Shown here: positions 1 through 6,240 of the stretch, piece after piece
Position numbering within the stretch: position 1 is the first letter of the stretch
How the letters are laid out: every line of letters starts with the position of its first letter
Source: Candidatus Paenalcaligenes intestinipullorum
GTDB taxonomy: Bacteria; Pseudomonadota; Gammaproteobacteria; Burkholderiales; Burkholderiaceae_B
NCBI GenBank assembly: GCA_019120675.1
Contig: DWUQ01000142.1
Span: forward strand, 1 to 8,041
Length of the DNA: 8,041 bases
Direction of reading: 5' to 3'
The notes under the pieces: generated by a model
The model's input: the letters and a program-made list of their open reading frames with translations, nothing else
Database searches by the model: none
Told to the model about the DNA's origin: nothing
Made by a program: the position numbers and the translations under genes

Positions 1-12
1 CCCCATTATTGA

Positions 13-33
13 CTCAGCAGCGATCCTGCTGAG
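13..33. other. Perfect 8-bp stem-loop upstream of the terminator
   Basis: CTCAGCAG at 13-20 pairs perfectly with CTGCTGAG at 26-33 around a five-base CGATC loop. No T run follows directly; the next hairpin begins ten bases later at 43. It could be the 3' end of a transcript from the unseen upstream gene, an RNA-stabilising hairpin before the terminator, or part of a small RNA cut by the window edge. Only the structure is seen; the role is open. Confidence 0.5.
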
Positions 34-42
34 GATAGATTG

Positions 43-70
43 AAAACGCCCCTGATCGGGGCGTTTTTTT
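43..70 (+). terminator. Rho-independent terminator, possibly bidirectional
   Basis: AAAACGCCCC (43-52) pairs with GGGGCGTTTT (58-67) around a TGATC loop, giving a ten-pair GC-rich stem followed by seven T residues at 64-70. This is a textbook intrinsic terminator for a plus-strand transcript whose gene lies left of the window. The A4 on the left side gives a short U run when read from the minus strand, so it may also end the DUF1840 transcript, whose stop codon lies about 35 bases away at 104-106. Confidence 0.9.
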
Positions 71-103
71 ATTTCTACAAAACCACTAAAACAGCTTTGT
101 TGA

Positions 104-463
104 TTACCAGTCTGTGTTGGCCGGTTCCCAAAGAATATCCGTGTCTTGCTCTAGAGATTTGCGCATCATATCCAGCAACGGAAAGGCACGCTGGCGTAGA
201 TTGATGGGTTTGTCGGCAGCTGGATCCACATCGCGGTCTTCGTCTTCGCTGATGATTTCTTCGGGATACGGCTCATCCATGGGAATATTGCCAATTGCGG
301 CTTCGAGGCGGGCAATCGATTGCGCCATTTGGTCGTGGGGAATCACTCCGCGTTCGGGTAGCTCAGTCGTAAACGGTCGGCCTGCAGCGCGCAACACGGG
401 CAACGCATGTCTAGCAAACATGAGTACATTCGGTGCAGCATTGGAAGTAAACGCTAATAACAT
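104..463 (-). CDS. DUF1840 domain-containing protein
   Basis: A 119-residue protein of unknown function. It fits DUF1840 along its length: an MLLAFTSNAAPNVLMF start (the family typically begins MLxTFxSxAAxxVxMF), a central helix around HDQMAQSIARLEAAI, and a C-terminal NLRQRAFPLLDMMRKS segment ending in a short tail that contains DILWEP. The middle (about residues 62-85) is acidic and probably flexible (EEIISEDEDRDVDP), a part that varies between homologues. There is no signal peptide or membrane segment, so it is probably cytoplasmic. The start is the ATG at 463-461; on the minus strand a GAGGAA Shine-Dalgarno (476-471) lies seven bases upstream. It is divergent from the Rhs-family gene, and the terminator at 43-70 may end its transcript. 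The family is widespread in Burkholderiales, so this is likely core genome and not the toxin's immunity gene. Confidence 0.88.
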   Translation of the reverse strand: MLLAFTSNAAPNVLMFARHALPVLRAAGRPFTTELPERGVIPHDQMAQSIARLEAAIGNIPMDEPYPEEIISEDEDRDVDPAADKPINLRQRAFPLLDMMRKSLEQDTDILWEPANTDW

Positions 464-495
464 AGAGTAGTTCCTCTAATGGATAATATTGTCAC

Positions 496-513
496 GATCA
501 CCGAATAGTGATC
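496..513. repeat. Inverted repeat GATCAC-N6-GTGATC, candidate operator
   Basis: GATCAC at 496-501 and GTGATC at 508-513 form a perfect six-base inverted repeat with a six-base AT-biased spacer, midway between two divergent genes. The size and symmetry suit a dimeric helix-turn-helix regulator. The half-sites are short enough to arise by chance and no second copy is seen in the other intergenic regions here, so it is only a candidate operator. Confidence 0.3.
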
Positions 514-549
514 TTTCTTTGCTTCACTATAACTGAGTCTTCCCTTTCT

Positions 550-555
550 AGGAAA
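550..555 (+). promoter_or_regulatory. Ribosome binding site supporting the GTG start at 560
   Basis: AGGAAA at 550-555 lies four bases before the GTG at 560-562 (six bases if only AGGA is counted). It supports the rare GTG start, which is also the one that yields an intact signal peptide beginning MFNR. Confidence 0.6.
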
Positions 556-559
556 ACTC

Positions 560-3500
560 GTGTTTAACCGAATCGATTTTTTGTGCCTAGCCTTTATACT
601 AATATTGATAGCCCCTGCTTGGGGCAACAGTTGCCATCAAGCCGCGCTCGGTCGTAGTTGCCAAGCGCTTATTGATTTGGATGGGGCGCAATCTTTGCCT
701 GAGGCCGAGGGCTTGGCGGGCAATCCCATTCATACCCTTACAGGGGCCAAGCTGCATACGGATGTGGATTTATACGCCCACTCACGTTGGCACGGATTAG
801 GGTTTTATCGTTTTTATCAGTCCCACTTGGTCGAATCATCCAGCTTAGGACACCAATGGCGGCACCATTTTGATTATCAGCTTTCCGTATTACCGGACGG
901 GCAGTATCGCCTGCGTTTACCCGATGATCGACGGATGACCTTAAACGGTACCCCCTCCAAACAAGGGCACATCAGGCGCGCCTCGAAGGCACTCATCTGG
1001 GTACGGCCCGATGGCCAGCATTATCATTTTGAGCAGCAACGTTTAGTACAAATTTCTGAGCGCCCCCAGCAGCCACCTATTTATTTACACTATACCGATG
1101 CCCATCCCGACGCCTTGCTGCAACGCGTCAGTGCAGGCACCCAGCAATTGCATTTTCATTATGACGATCGTCAACTTTTAACCCAGATCGATAGCCCTTG
1201 GGGGCCAGTACGTTTTGAGTATGATCCAGACCAGCGGCGGTTAATGCGAGTGCTGTACCCCGATCAGCGACAGTTGATGTATCACTACGAGCAACACAAG
1301 CACCCCTTTAGCTTAACGGGGGTCAGCATTCAAGCCTCGGAAAGCAGTGCTCCCCATCGGCTACGCTATTGGGCCTATGACCCTCAAGGGCGAGCGGTAT
1401 ATTCCGCCCAACAAAACCACGAAAACTGGGTAAGTGTGTCGTACCCTACCGAGGCGGGTCAGCCGATCCGAGTGCACAGCGCGGCTGGCGCCCAAGAACA
1501 GTTCTTCAATGACCACGGCAAACTGGTTGCGGTCACGGGGGCACCGTGTCCGGGCTGCCCTCCAGTGGGGTATCAATCCCTATCTGACGATCAATTTAGT
1601 GTGGCGGCACCTCAAACTCCTGCTTCCTCACAGCCCTCAAACACCAACCAGGTCCATACCGCCCAGTACGTCCACAGTACCCGCCACGACAATTCTTTGG
1701 AGTTGGCGCTCCCCCATCATCCTTGGCAGGGTTTAACGTTGCGTTATGACGCACAAACCCAGCAGTTGCAACAATGGCGGACTGCGCTAACTGGAGTGAC
1801 CACTCTCACGCATCAGGGTAAGCAAACGTTCACCCTTGGCTATGCCAATGGCGATGAGCACCACGTGCAGTACTCAGCGCAGGGACGCGTACAGTCCTTG
1901 GAGCAACGCAATGCCCAACAACGTTTGCACACTCGACTTCACTGGGCATCCACTCACCAATTGCAATTGGATCATCCCAACGAGCAGCTGCAACTGCGTT
2001 ATACCCCAGACGGCAAGCTCAGCCGCTGGCACAGCCAACGGGATGGGGCGGTATTTACCGATCGGTTTCACTACAACGATCAACAAAAAATCCAACGCAT
2101 CCAACTGTACGAAGGGGGCAGTCTGCAGTACACGTGGCAAGGTAATACAGTACAACAGATACGGTGGCACCCAGCGGGCTCGGCTCAGTCGCACCTGCTT
2201 TTACAAGGCACCGACACAGGCTATGCGCATTTCAATGGCAGTCAGATGCATGTGCAATACCAAGACGGTTTAGCCCATCGAGTGATGCTCACGCAGGGCG
2301 AGCAGCTGCTGTACAGCAATGAGCGTCTTTATACGGAGCAACAGCGTTTACGTGCGGAAATCACCCATCGGCCACCGTTAAGCTCGGAGCTTTCTGCCAC
2401 TACGGAGCCTGTTACGAGCGCTAGCGTCAATCCGTCTTTTTCTGTGCACCATCGCCCTGACACCATTACCGTTCCGAGCGCTTTACGCCAAGATTACGGT
2501 TACAACGCTCAACACCAACTGGTGGTTGCCAAGCGCTCCGATCAACCACAGCCCACGTACTTTGCGTGGCAGCCCGACGGGCGCTTGGCCGCTCATAATC
2601 ACATTACACCGCCTACCATTATTCGGGATGCCTCCGGCTTACCGCAGCGTTTAGAGACTGAGCAGCAGCACTTCACCCTGCATTATGGGCCGGGCCGTCA
2701 AGTCGAGCAGGTGTGGGAGGTTGATTCCAAGCAGCTGCTAGCCCAATACCGTTACAACGCTTTGGGGCAAATGCTACGAGCCGAATACCAGCACGAGCAT
2801 CGGCATTTTTATTACATTGGTCATCAATTGCAATTCGAGCGGCGCACCACACCAGACGGCACCGTACTCGAAGAAAGACGTTATGTATACGCCAACGAGC
2901 TCGCCATAGCTATGCTGAGTTATCGACCCCACCAAGCACCTGAGCTGTACGCCATCCACAACGATTTTCTAGGGGCGCCGTTTATGATGACGGACAACAC
3001 GGGCACCGTAGTATGGTCCGCGCAGATCGCCCCCTTTGGCAAGGCTGAGCTACTCATCAATACGGTTGACCTGCCCTTACGCTATCCGGGGCAATACGAG
3101 GACCCTGTTTTGGGTTGGCATCACAACTGGTACCGCGTGTACTTGCCCGAATATGGCCACTATCTAGAGCCTGACCCGTTAGGCCCACATATCCACAGCA
3201 GCCCTTTAGGCTATGCCCAACAGCGGCCCCGCCATTATGTGGACCCTATGGGACTGGCTTTGTTTTTATTTGATGGTGCCACCTACAACATGAATGCAGG
3301 CGATACCGGCAATATTATGATCTTGGCCGATATTTGGCCTGATCAACATGAGCAGCATTATGTGAGCGGCACAGGTACGCCTATGTACACCGAAAGCAGT
3401 GTAGCGTCTTCCACCCCTCCTCAAAAGCAAAGTTTCTCTCAAAGATTAAAAAATAGCTTACGTGTATCTGCTCAAATTGGCGCTATGGTCGCTGCGTGGC

Positions 3501-4456
3501 CAGCTTATAAAGATGAGCCCCCACCTGATCCAATCGGTGGAGCTATTAACGCTTGGGACGCTATGTTTGGTTATACCGGTCGAGAACGAGTAGAAAAGCA
3601 AATGGAGAACCTGCGCAGCCAAATTGCCCAGTACCAGAAACAAGGCAAGCCACTTTTACAAGTAGATGTATTGGGGTACTCACGCGGGGCGGCTTTGGCG
3701 CGTCACTTTGGTAATGAGTTTCTTAAACACACACGCAATGGCTTTTTTTCACAAAGTGATCACTACGGTAATCGCTACGACATCTGTTTAAACGCGCGTT
3801 TTATGGGGTTGTTTGATACAGTCGCCCAGTATGGCGTAGAAGGGTACTACAACGATATTCATTATAATTTCGAGATATCCCCTGCTTGGACGTGGGTGGC
3901 CCATGCGGTGGCCATGCACGATTACCGCTGGTTGTTTCCGCTGAGTTTGCTTTACCCTCATAACGCTGACAACACCATTGAACTGGGCTTTATTGGTACC
4001 CATAACGACATCGGTGGTGGGGTACAAGCGGATCACACTCCTAACGAGGCCGAATTGGCGACCTCACGCATTCCGTTACAATGGATGGCGTGGCAAGCGC
4101 AAGCCATCGGCTTACAGCTTGCCCCATTGGATGACAAATACCTGACCGTACCCGATCAGGGCACCCTGAATGGGCATGGAGGGCTTTGGATCGGGGGCAA
4201 AATTAAACCCGATGATCGCGCCTTGGAAAATCCCCCTCCTTCGGTCACCGCTTCAAAGCCGCTGCAACCAGACCACCCTACTCTTGGTCAGGCGTTACGT
4301 GACGAGTTGGAGCAGTTTATTACACGCTACCCGTTGCCGGAGTCGTTCGAAGACACCACAAACAGTGAGGCGGAATATGGGATCGTAGATATGGTGGGCT
4401 ATCAAGCGTGGATTCACCAACATTACGGCACAGATAACGCACCTGCCCAAGATTAA
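560..4456 (+). CDS. Secreted Rhs/YD-repeat protein with C-terminal DUF2235 (Tle1-like) phospholipase domain
   Basis: A 1298-residue polymorphic-toxin-like protein. Residues 1-22 form a Sec signal peptide (Arg4, hydrophobic core FLCLAFILILIA, likely cleavage after AWG22); no lipobox is seen. DUF6531 begins at GNPI (54-57) and continues through GFYRFYQS and LGHQWRHHF. YD-type beta repeats fill roughly 130-790. The Rhs core spans about 796-899, with HNDFLGAP (800-807), RYPGQYEDPVLG, EPDPLG (Asp872) and terminal DPMGL (895-899). Residues 900-1298 match DUF2235: LFLFDGATYN near the start, DVLGYSRGAALARHF (Ser1041), GLFDTV (Asp1086), GTHNDIGGG (His1148), RIPLQWMAWQAQAIGL. By family knowledge the shell cages the toxin and may self-cleave after DPxGL; the DUF2235 domain of Tle1 effectors hydrolyses phospholipids. 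PAAR, VgrG or other T6SS partners are absent, and no immunity gene is adjacent. Domain calls are by eye. Activity is inferred. Confidence 0.85.
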   Translation: MFNRIDFLCLAFILILIAPAWGNSCHQAALGRSCQALIDLDGAQSLPEAEGLAGNPIHTLTGAKLHTDVDLYAHSRWHGLGFYRFYQSHLVESSSLGHQWRHHFDYQLSVLPDGQYRLRLPDDRRMTLNGTPSKQGHIRRASKALIWVRPDGQHYHFEQQRLVQISERPQQPPIYLHYTDAHPDALLQRVSAGTQQLHFHYDDRQLLTQIDSPWGPVRFEYDPDQRRLMRVLYPDQRQLMYHYEQHKHPFSLTGVSIQASESSAPHRLRYWAYDPQGRAVYSAQQNHENWVSVSYPTEAGQPIRVHSAAGAQEQFFNDHGKLVAVTGAPCPGCPPVGYQSLSDDQFSVAAPQTPASSQPSNTNQVHTAQYVHSTRHDNSLELALPHHPWQGLTLRYDAQTQQLQQWRTALTGVTTLTHQGKQTFTLGYANGDEHHVQYSAQGRVQSLEQRNAQQRLHTRLHWASTHQLQLDHPNEQLQLRYTPDGKLSRWHSQRDGAVFTDRFHYNDQQKIQRIQLYEGGSLQYTWQGNTVQQIRWHPAGSAQSHLLLQGTDTGYAHFNGSQMHVQYQDGLAHRVMLTQGEQLLYSNERLYTEQQRLRAEITHRPPLSSELSATTEPVTSASVNPSFSVHHRPDTITVPSALRQDYGYNAQHQLVVAKRSDQPQPTYFAWQPDGRLAAHNHITPPTIIRDASGLPQRLETEQQHFTLHYGPGRQVEQVWEVDSKQLLAQYRYNALGQMLRAEYQHEHRHFYYIGHQLQFERRTTPDGTVLEERRYVYANELAIAMLSYRPHQAPELYAIHNDFLGAPFMMTDNTGTVVWSAQIAPFGKAELLINTVDLPLRYPGQYEDPVLGWHHNWYRVYLPEYGHYLEPDPLGPHIHSSPLGYAQQRPRHYVDPMGLALFLFDGATYNMNAGDTGNIMILADIWPDQHEQHYVSGTGTPMYTESSVASSTPPQKQSFSQRLKNSLRVSAQIGAMVAAWPAYKDEPPPDPIGGAINAWDAMFGYTGRERVEKQMENLRSQIAQYQKQGKPLLQVDVLGYSRGAALARHFGNEFLKHTRNGFFSQSDHYGNRYDICLNARFMGLFDTVAQYGVEGYYNDIHYNFEISPAWTWVAHAVAMHDYRWLFPLSLLYPHNADNTIELGFIGTHNDIGGGVQADHTPNEAELATSRIPLQWMAWQAQAIGLQLAPLDDKYLTVPDQGTLNGHGGLWIGGKIKPDDRALENPPPSVTASKPLQPDHPTLGQALRDELEQFITRYPLPESFEDTTNSEAEYGIVDMVGYQAWIHQHYGTDNAPAQD
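3257..4453 (+). other. C-terminal toxin domain: DUF2235 / Tle1-type alpha/beta hydrolase (residues 900-1298)
   Basis: This domain starts directly after the DPMGL motif that ends the Rhs core. The nucleophile elbow is G-Y-S1041-R-G inside the segment DVLGYSRGAALARHF, close to the DVFGFSRGAAAARHF pattern I associate with Tle1 effectors. Asp1086 lies in RFMGLFDTVAQYG and His1148 in GFIGTHNDIGGGV, both characteristic DUF2235 blocks, spaced 45 and 62 residues apart. A linker at about 940-1000, rich in Ser, Lys and Pro, separates the FDGATYN block from the elbow. After about 1180 comes a tail of roughly 110 residues with proline-rich parts that I do not recognise. Only one cysteine (1076) is present. 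Phospholipase substrate class cannot be read from the sequence. Confidence 0.82.
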
Positions 4457-4552
4457 AGGCTTAAATCACGGTATCATGTAGGGTGTTACGCAGCCAGCGT
4501 TTTGCGCTTGGCACGCCTGTTTTCGTTCCAAATTTCTTGACCTTACACGACT
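4457..4552. other. Intergenic gap before argS, with a weak hairpin
   Basis: These 96 bases hold no plausible gene. GCCAGCG (4493-4499) can pair with CGC-T-TGGC (4505-4512, one bulged T) around a TTTTG loop, but no T run follows, so it is a poor intrinsic terminator and could be an argS leader hairpin. TATCAT at 4472-4477 resembles a -10 box but lacks a convincing -35 box. Either argS has a weak promoter here or transcription reads through from the Rhs-family gene. Confidence 0.3.
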
Positions 4553-6238
4553 ATGCTTGCAGAGCAACAACACCAGCTCACTCACCTCATTACCCAAGCC
4601 GTTCAGGCCGTGGTGCCCGAGGCGACGCCCACCATTACTCTTGAACGCCCCAATGTAGCCGCTCATGGCGATGTGGCCACCAATGTGGCCATGCAACTGG
4701 CGCGTCCTGCACGACGCAATCCCCGTGAGCTGGCGCAAGCAATTGTCGAGCACATCAGCCAAAATCCTAACAGCCAAACCTTGATTGCTCACGCTGACGT
4801 AGCGGGGCCAGGCTTTATTAATTTTCGGCTGACACCAGCCGCGCATCAGGCCGTGCTGACCGCCATTGCCCAGCAGGGGGACAACTTCGGCAAGCAGCCC
4901 GCCCGTGACGACAAGGTGCTGGTGGAGTTCGTCTCTGCGAACCCTACTGGGCCCTTACATGTGGGGCACGCCCGCCAAGCGGCATTAGGCGATGCCATTT
5001 GTCATTTGTTTAGCAGCCAAGGCTTTGAGGTGAGCCGTGAGTTCTACTACAACGATGCAGGCAACCAAATCGACAACCTAGCCATCAGTGTCCAAGCTCG
5101 CGCCCAAGGCATTGACCCCGATGACGACAGCTTCCCGGCTGATGGGTATCGTGGTGACTATATCGTCGATATTGCCAACGACTTCCGCGAACAAAAAACT
5201 GTTCAAGCCGCCGATGTCGAAGCCATTCAAGGCAGTGGTGACACCTCTGATTTAGACGCTATTCGACAGTTTGCCGTGGCCTATTTACGTCGCGAACAAG
5301 ACGCAGATCTCAAAGCCTTCGGTTTGGAATTCGACACCTACTACCTTGAAAGTTCGCTGTATACCAGCGGCCGCGTCGACGAAGTCGTCAACGAGCTGAC
5401 TCAAGCGGGGCATACTTACGAGGACGGTGGTGCCTTGTGGTTACGCACCACCGAGCTGGGCACAGGCGACGACAAAGACCGCGTGATGCGCAAGCGTGAG
5501 GGTGGCTATACCTACTTTGTACCCGATGTGGCTTACCACATCACCAAGTGGGAGCGCGGCTTTCACCGTGCAATCAATATCCAAGGTACGGATCATCATG
5601 GCACCATCGCTCGGGTACGCGCGGGTTTGCAAGGTCTCGAGCGCGGCATTCCCAAGGACTATCCCGCCTATGTGCTGCACAGCATGGTCAAGGTGATGCG
5701 CGATGGCGCAGAGGTCAAGATCTCCAAACGAGCCGGCAGCTATGTGACCATGAGTGAGTTGATCGAATGGGTCGGTCGTGATGCCGTACGTTTCTTCCTC
5801 GTCCAACGCCGCGCCGACTCTGAGTTTGTCTTTGATATTGATTTGGCACGCTCACGCAGCGAAGAAAACCCCGTCTATTACATCCAATACGCGCACGCAC
5901 GCATTCATTCTATGTTGCGTCAGGCCGAGCTCAGCACGGAGGTGCTGCATCAAGCGGATTTTTCCCAACTGACTGCACCGACCGAGCTCATCTTGCTACA
6001 ACGTCTGGCTGAGTTTCCCGCTATGCTAACGCAGGCAGCGCAGGACTTAGCGCCCCACCAAGTGGCGTTCTGGTTGCGCGATTGCGCCGCCGACTTCCAT
6101 ACCTGGTACAACGCGGAACGGGTCAACGTCGAAGACACCGCTCTCAAACATGCTCGCTTGGCTTTGGCGCACGCGTGCGCCCAAGTTCTAAAGAATGGTT
6201 TAGCAATCTTAGGGGTCTCCGCTCCCGATAAAATGTAA
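4553..6238 (+). CDS. argS: Arginine--tRNA ligase (class I aminoacyl-tRNA synthetase)
   Basis: A cytoplasmic enzyme that charges tRNA-Arg with arginine using ATP. Its 561 residues are close to the usual size (E. coli about 577). The N-terminal Add-1 domain (about 1-110) contains LERPNVAAHGDVATNVAMQL, followed by the class I signature SANPTGPLHVGHARQAALGD with the HIGH-type motif HVGH at 136-139. The second class I signature appears as KISKR at 389-393, the place of the KMSKS loop that is often degenerate in ArgS. From about 435 the DALR anticodon-binding domain runs to the end, finishing RLALAHACAQVLKNGLAILG. The MLAEQQHQL start fits betaproteobacterial ArgS, but there is no Shine-Dalgarno sequence before the ATG (CCTTACACGACT). 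The next gene begins two bases after the stop, so the two are very likely co-transcribed. No frameshift or missing motif is seen. Confidence 0.97.
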   Translation: MLAEQQHQLTHLITQAVQAVVPEATPTITLERPNVAAHGDVATNVAMQLARPARRNPRELAQAIVEHISQNPNSQTLIAHADVAGPGFINFRLTPAAHQAVLTAIAQQGDNFGKQPARDDKVLVEFVSANPTGPLHVGHARQAALGDAICHLFSSQGFEVSREFYYNDAGNQIDNLAISVQARAQGIDPDDDSFPADGYRGDYIVDIANDFREQKTVQAADVEAIQGSGDTSDLDAIRQFAVAYLRREQDADLKAFGLEFDTYYLESSLYTSGRVDEVVNELTQAGHTYEDGGALWLRTTELGTGDDKDRVMRKREGGYTYFVPDVAYHITKWERGFHRAINIQGTDHHGTIARVRAGLQGLERGIPKDYPAYVLHSMVKVMRDGAEVKISKRAGSYVTMSELIEWVGRDAVRFFLVQRRADSEFVFDIDLARSRSEENPVYYIQYAHARIHSMLRQAELSTEVLHQADFSQLTAPTELILLQRLAEFPAMLTQAAQDLAPHQVAFWLRDCAADFHTWYNAERVNVEDTALKHARLALAHACAQVLKNGLAILGVSAPDKM

Positions 6239-6240
6239 TT

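Larger units (their letters stand above)
464..559. promoter_or_regulatory. Divergent promoter region between DUF1840 and the Rhs-family gene
   Basis: This 96-bp AT-rich region carries the 5' ends of two divergent genes, so promoters in both directions are expected. For the rightward gene the best -10-like hexamer is TATAAC at 528-533, with no convincing -35 at 17 bp. TTGTCA at 489-494 resembles a -35 box but has no good -10 at the right distance. For the leftward gene TATTAT (complement of 483-488) could be a -10. Neither promoter is strong by consensus, which would fit activator-dependent or weak transcription. The inverted repeat at 496-513 sits in the middle. Confidence 0.35.

Noticed and set aside
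114..470. Open frame of 118 codons on the plus strand antisense to the DUF1840 gene
   Set aside because: Its product is Ser/Arg-rich low complexity without family resemblance, while the minus-strand frame matches DUF1840 along its length and has a good ribosome site.
545..555. Short palindrome TTTC-TAG-GAAA over the ribosome site of the Rhs gene, possible translational control
   Set aside because: The arms are only four bases with a three-base centre; too weak to support a regulatory claim.
560..640. Lipoprotein signal for the Rhs protein because Cys25 lies near the signal cleavage site
   Set aside because: The residues before Cys25 are Gly-Asn-Ser, with no Leu-Ala-Gly-type lipobox, so cleavage by signal peptidase I after Gly22 fits better.
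1874..2194. Minus-strand open frame of 106 codons within the Rhs gene, considered as an antisense immunity gene
   Set aside because: No ribosome site or recognisable domain, and it is embedded in a long well-supported frame; it is best explained as a reading-frame shadow.
3743..3749. Run of seven T residues within the warhead coding sequence, possible phase-variation tract
   Set aside because: Seven bases is short for slippage-driven switching, it simply encodes Phe-Phe, and similar A runs occur elsewhere in the gene.
4493..4512. Hairpin GCCAGCG/CGCTTGGC as the terminator of the Rhs-family gene
   Set aside because: The stem has a bulge and no T run follows, so it does not meet the criteria for an intrinsic terminator; it is listed only as a weak leader hairpin.
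4466..4846. Minus-strand open frame of 126 codons covering the gap before argS, considered as an immunity gene for the toxin
   Set aside because: It overlaps the conserved argS N-terminal coding region, has no signal peptide or domain resemblance, and looks like an antisense shadow.
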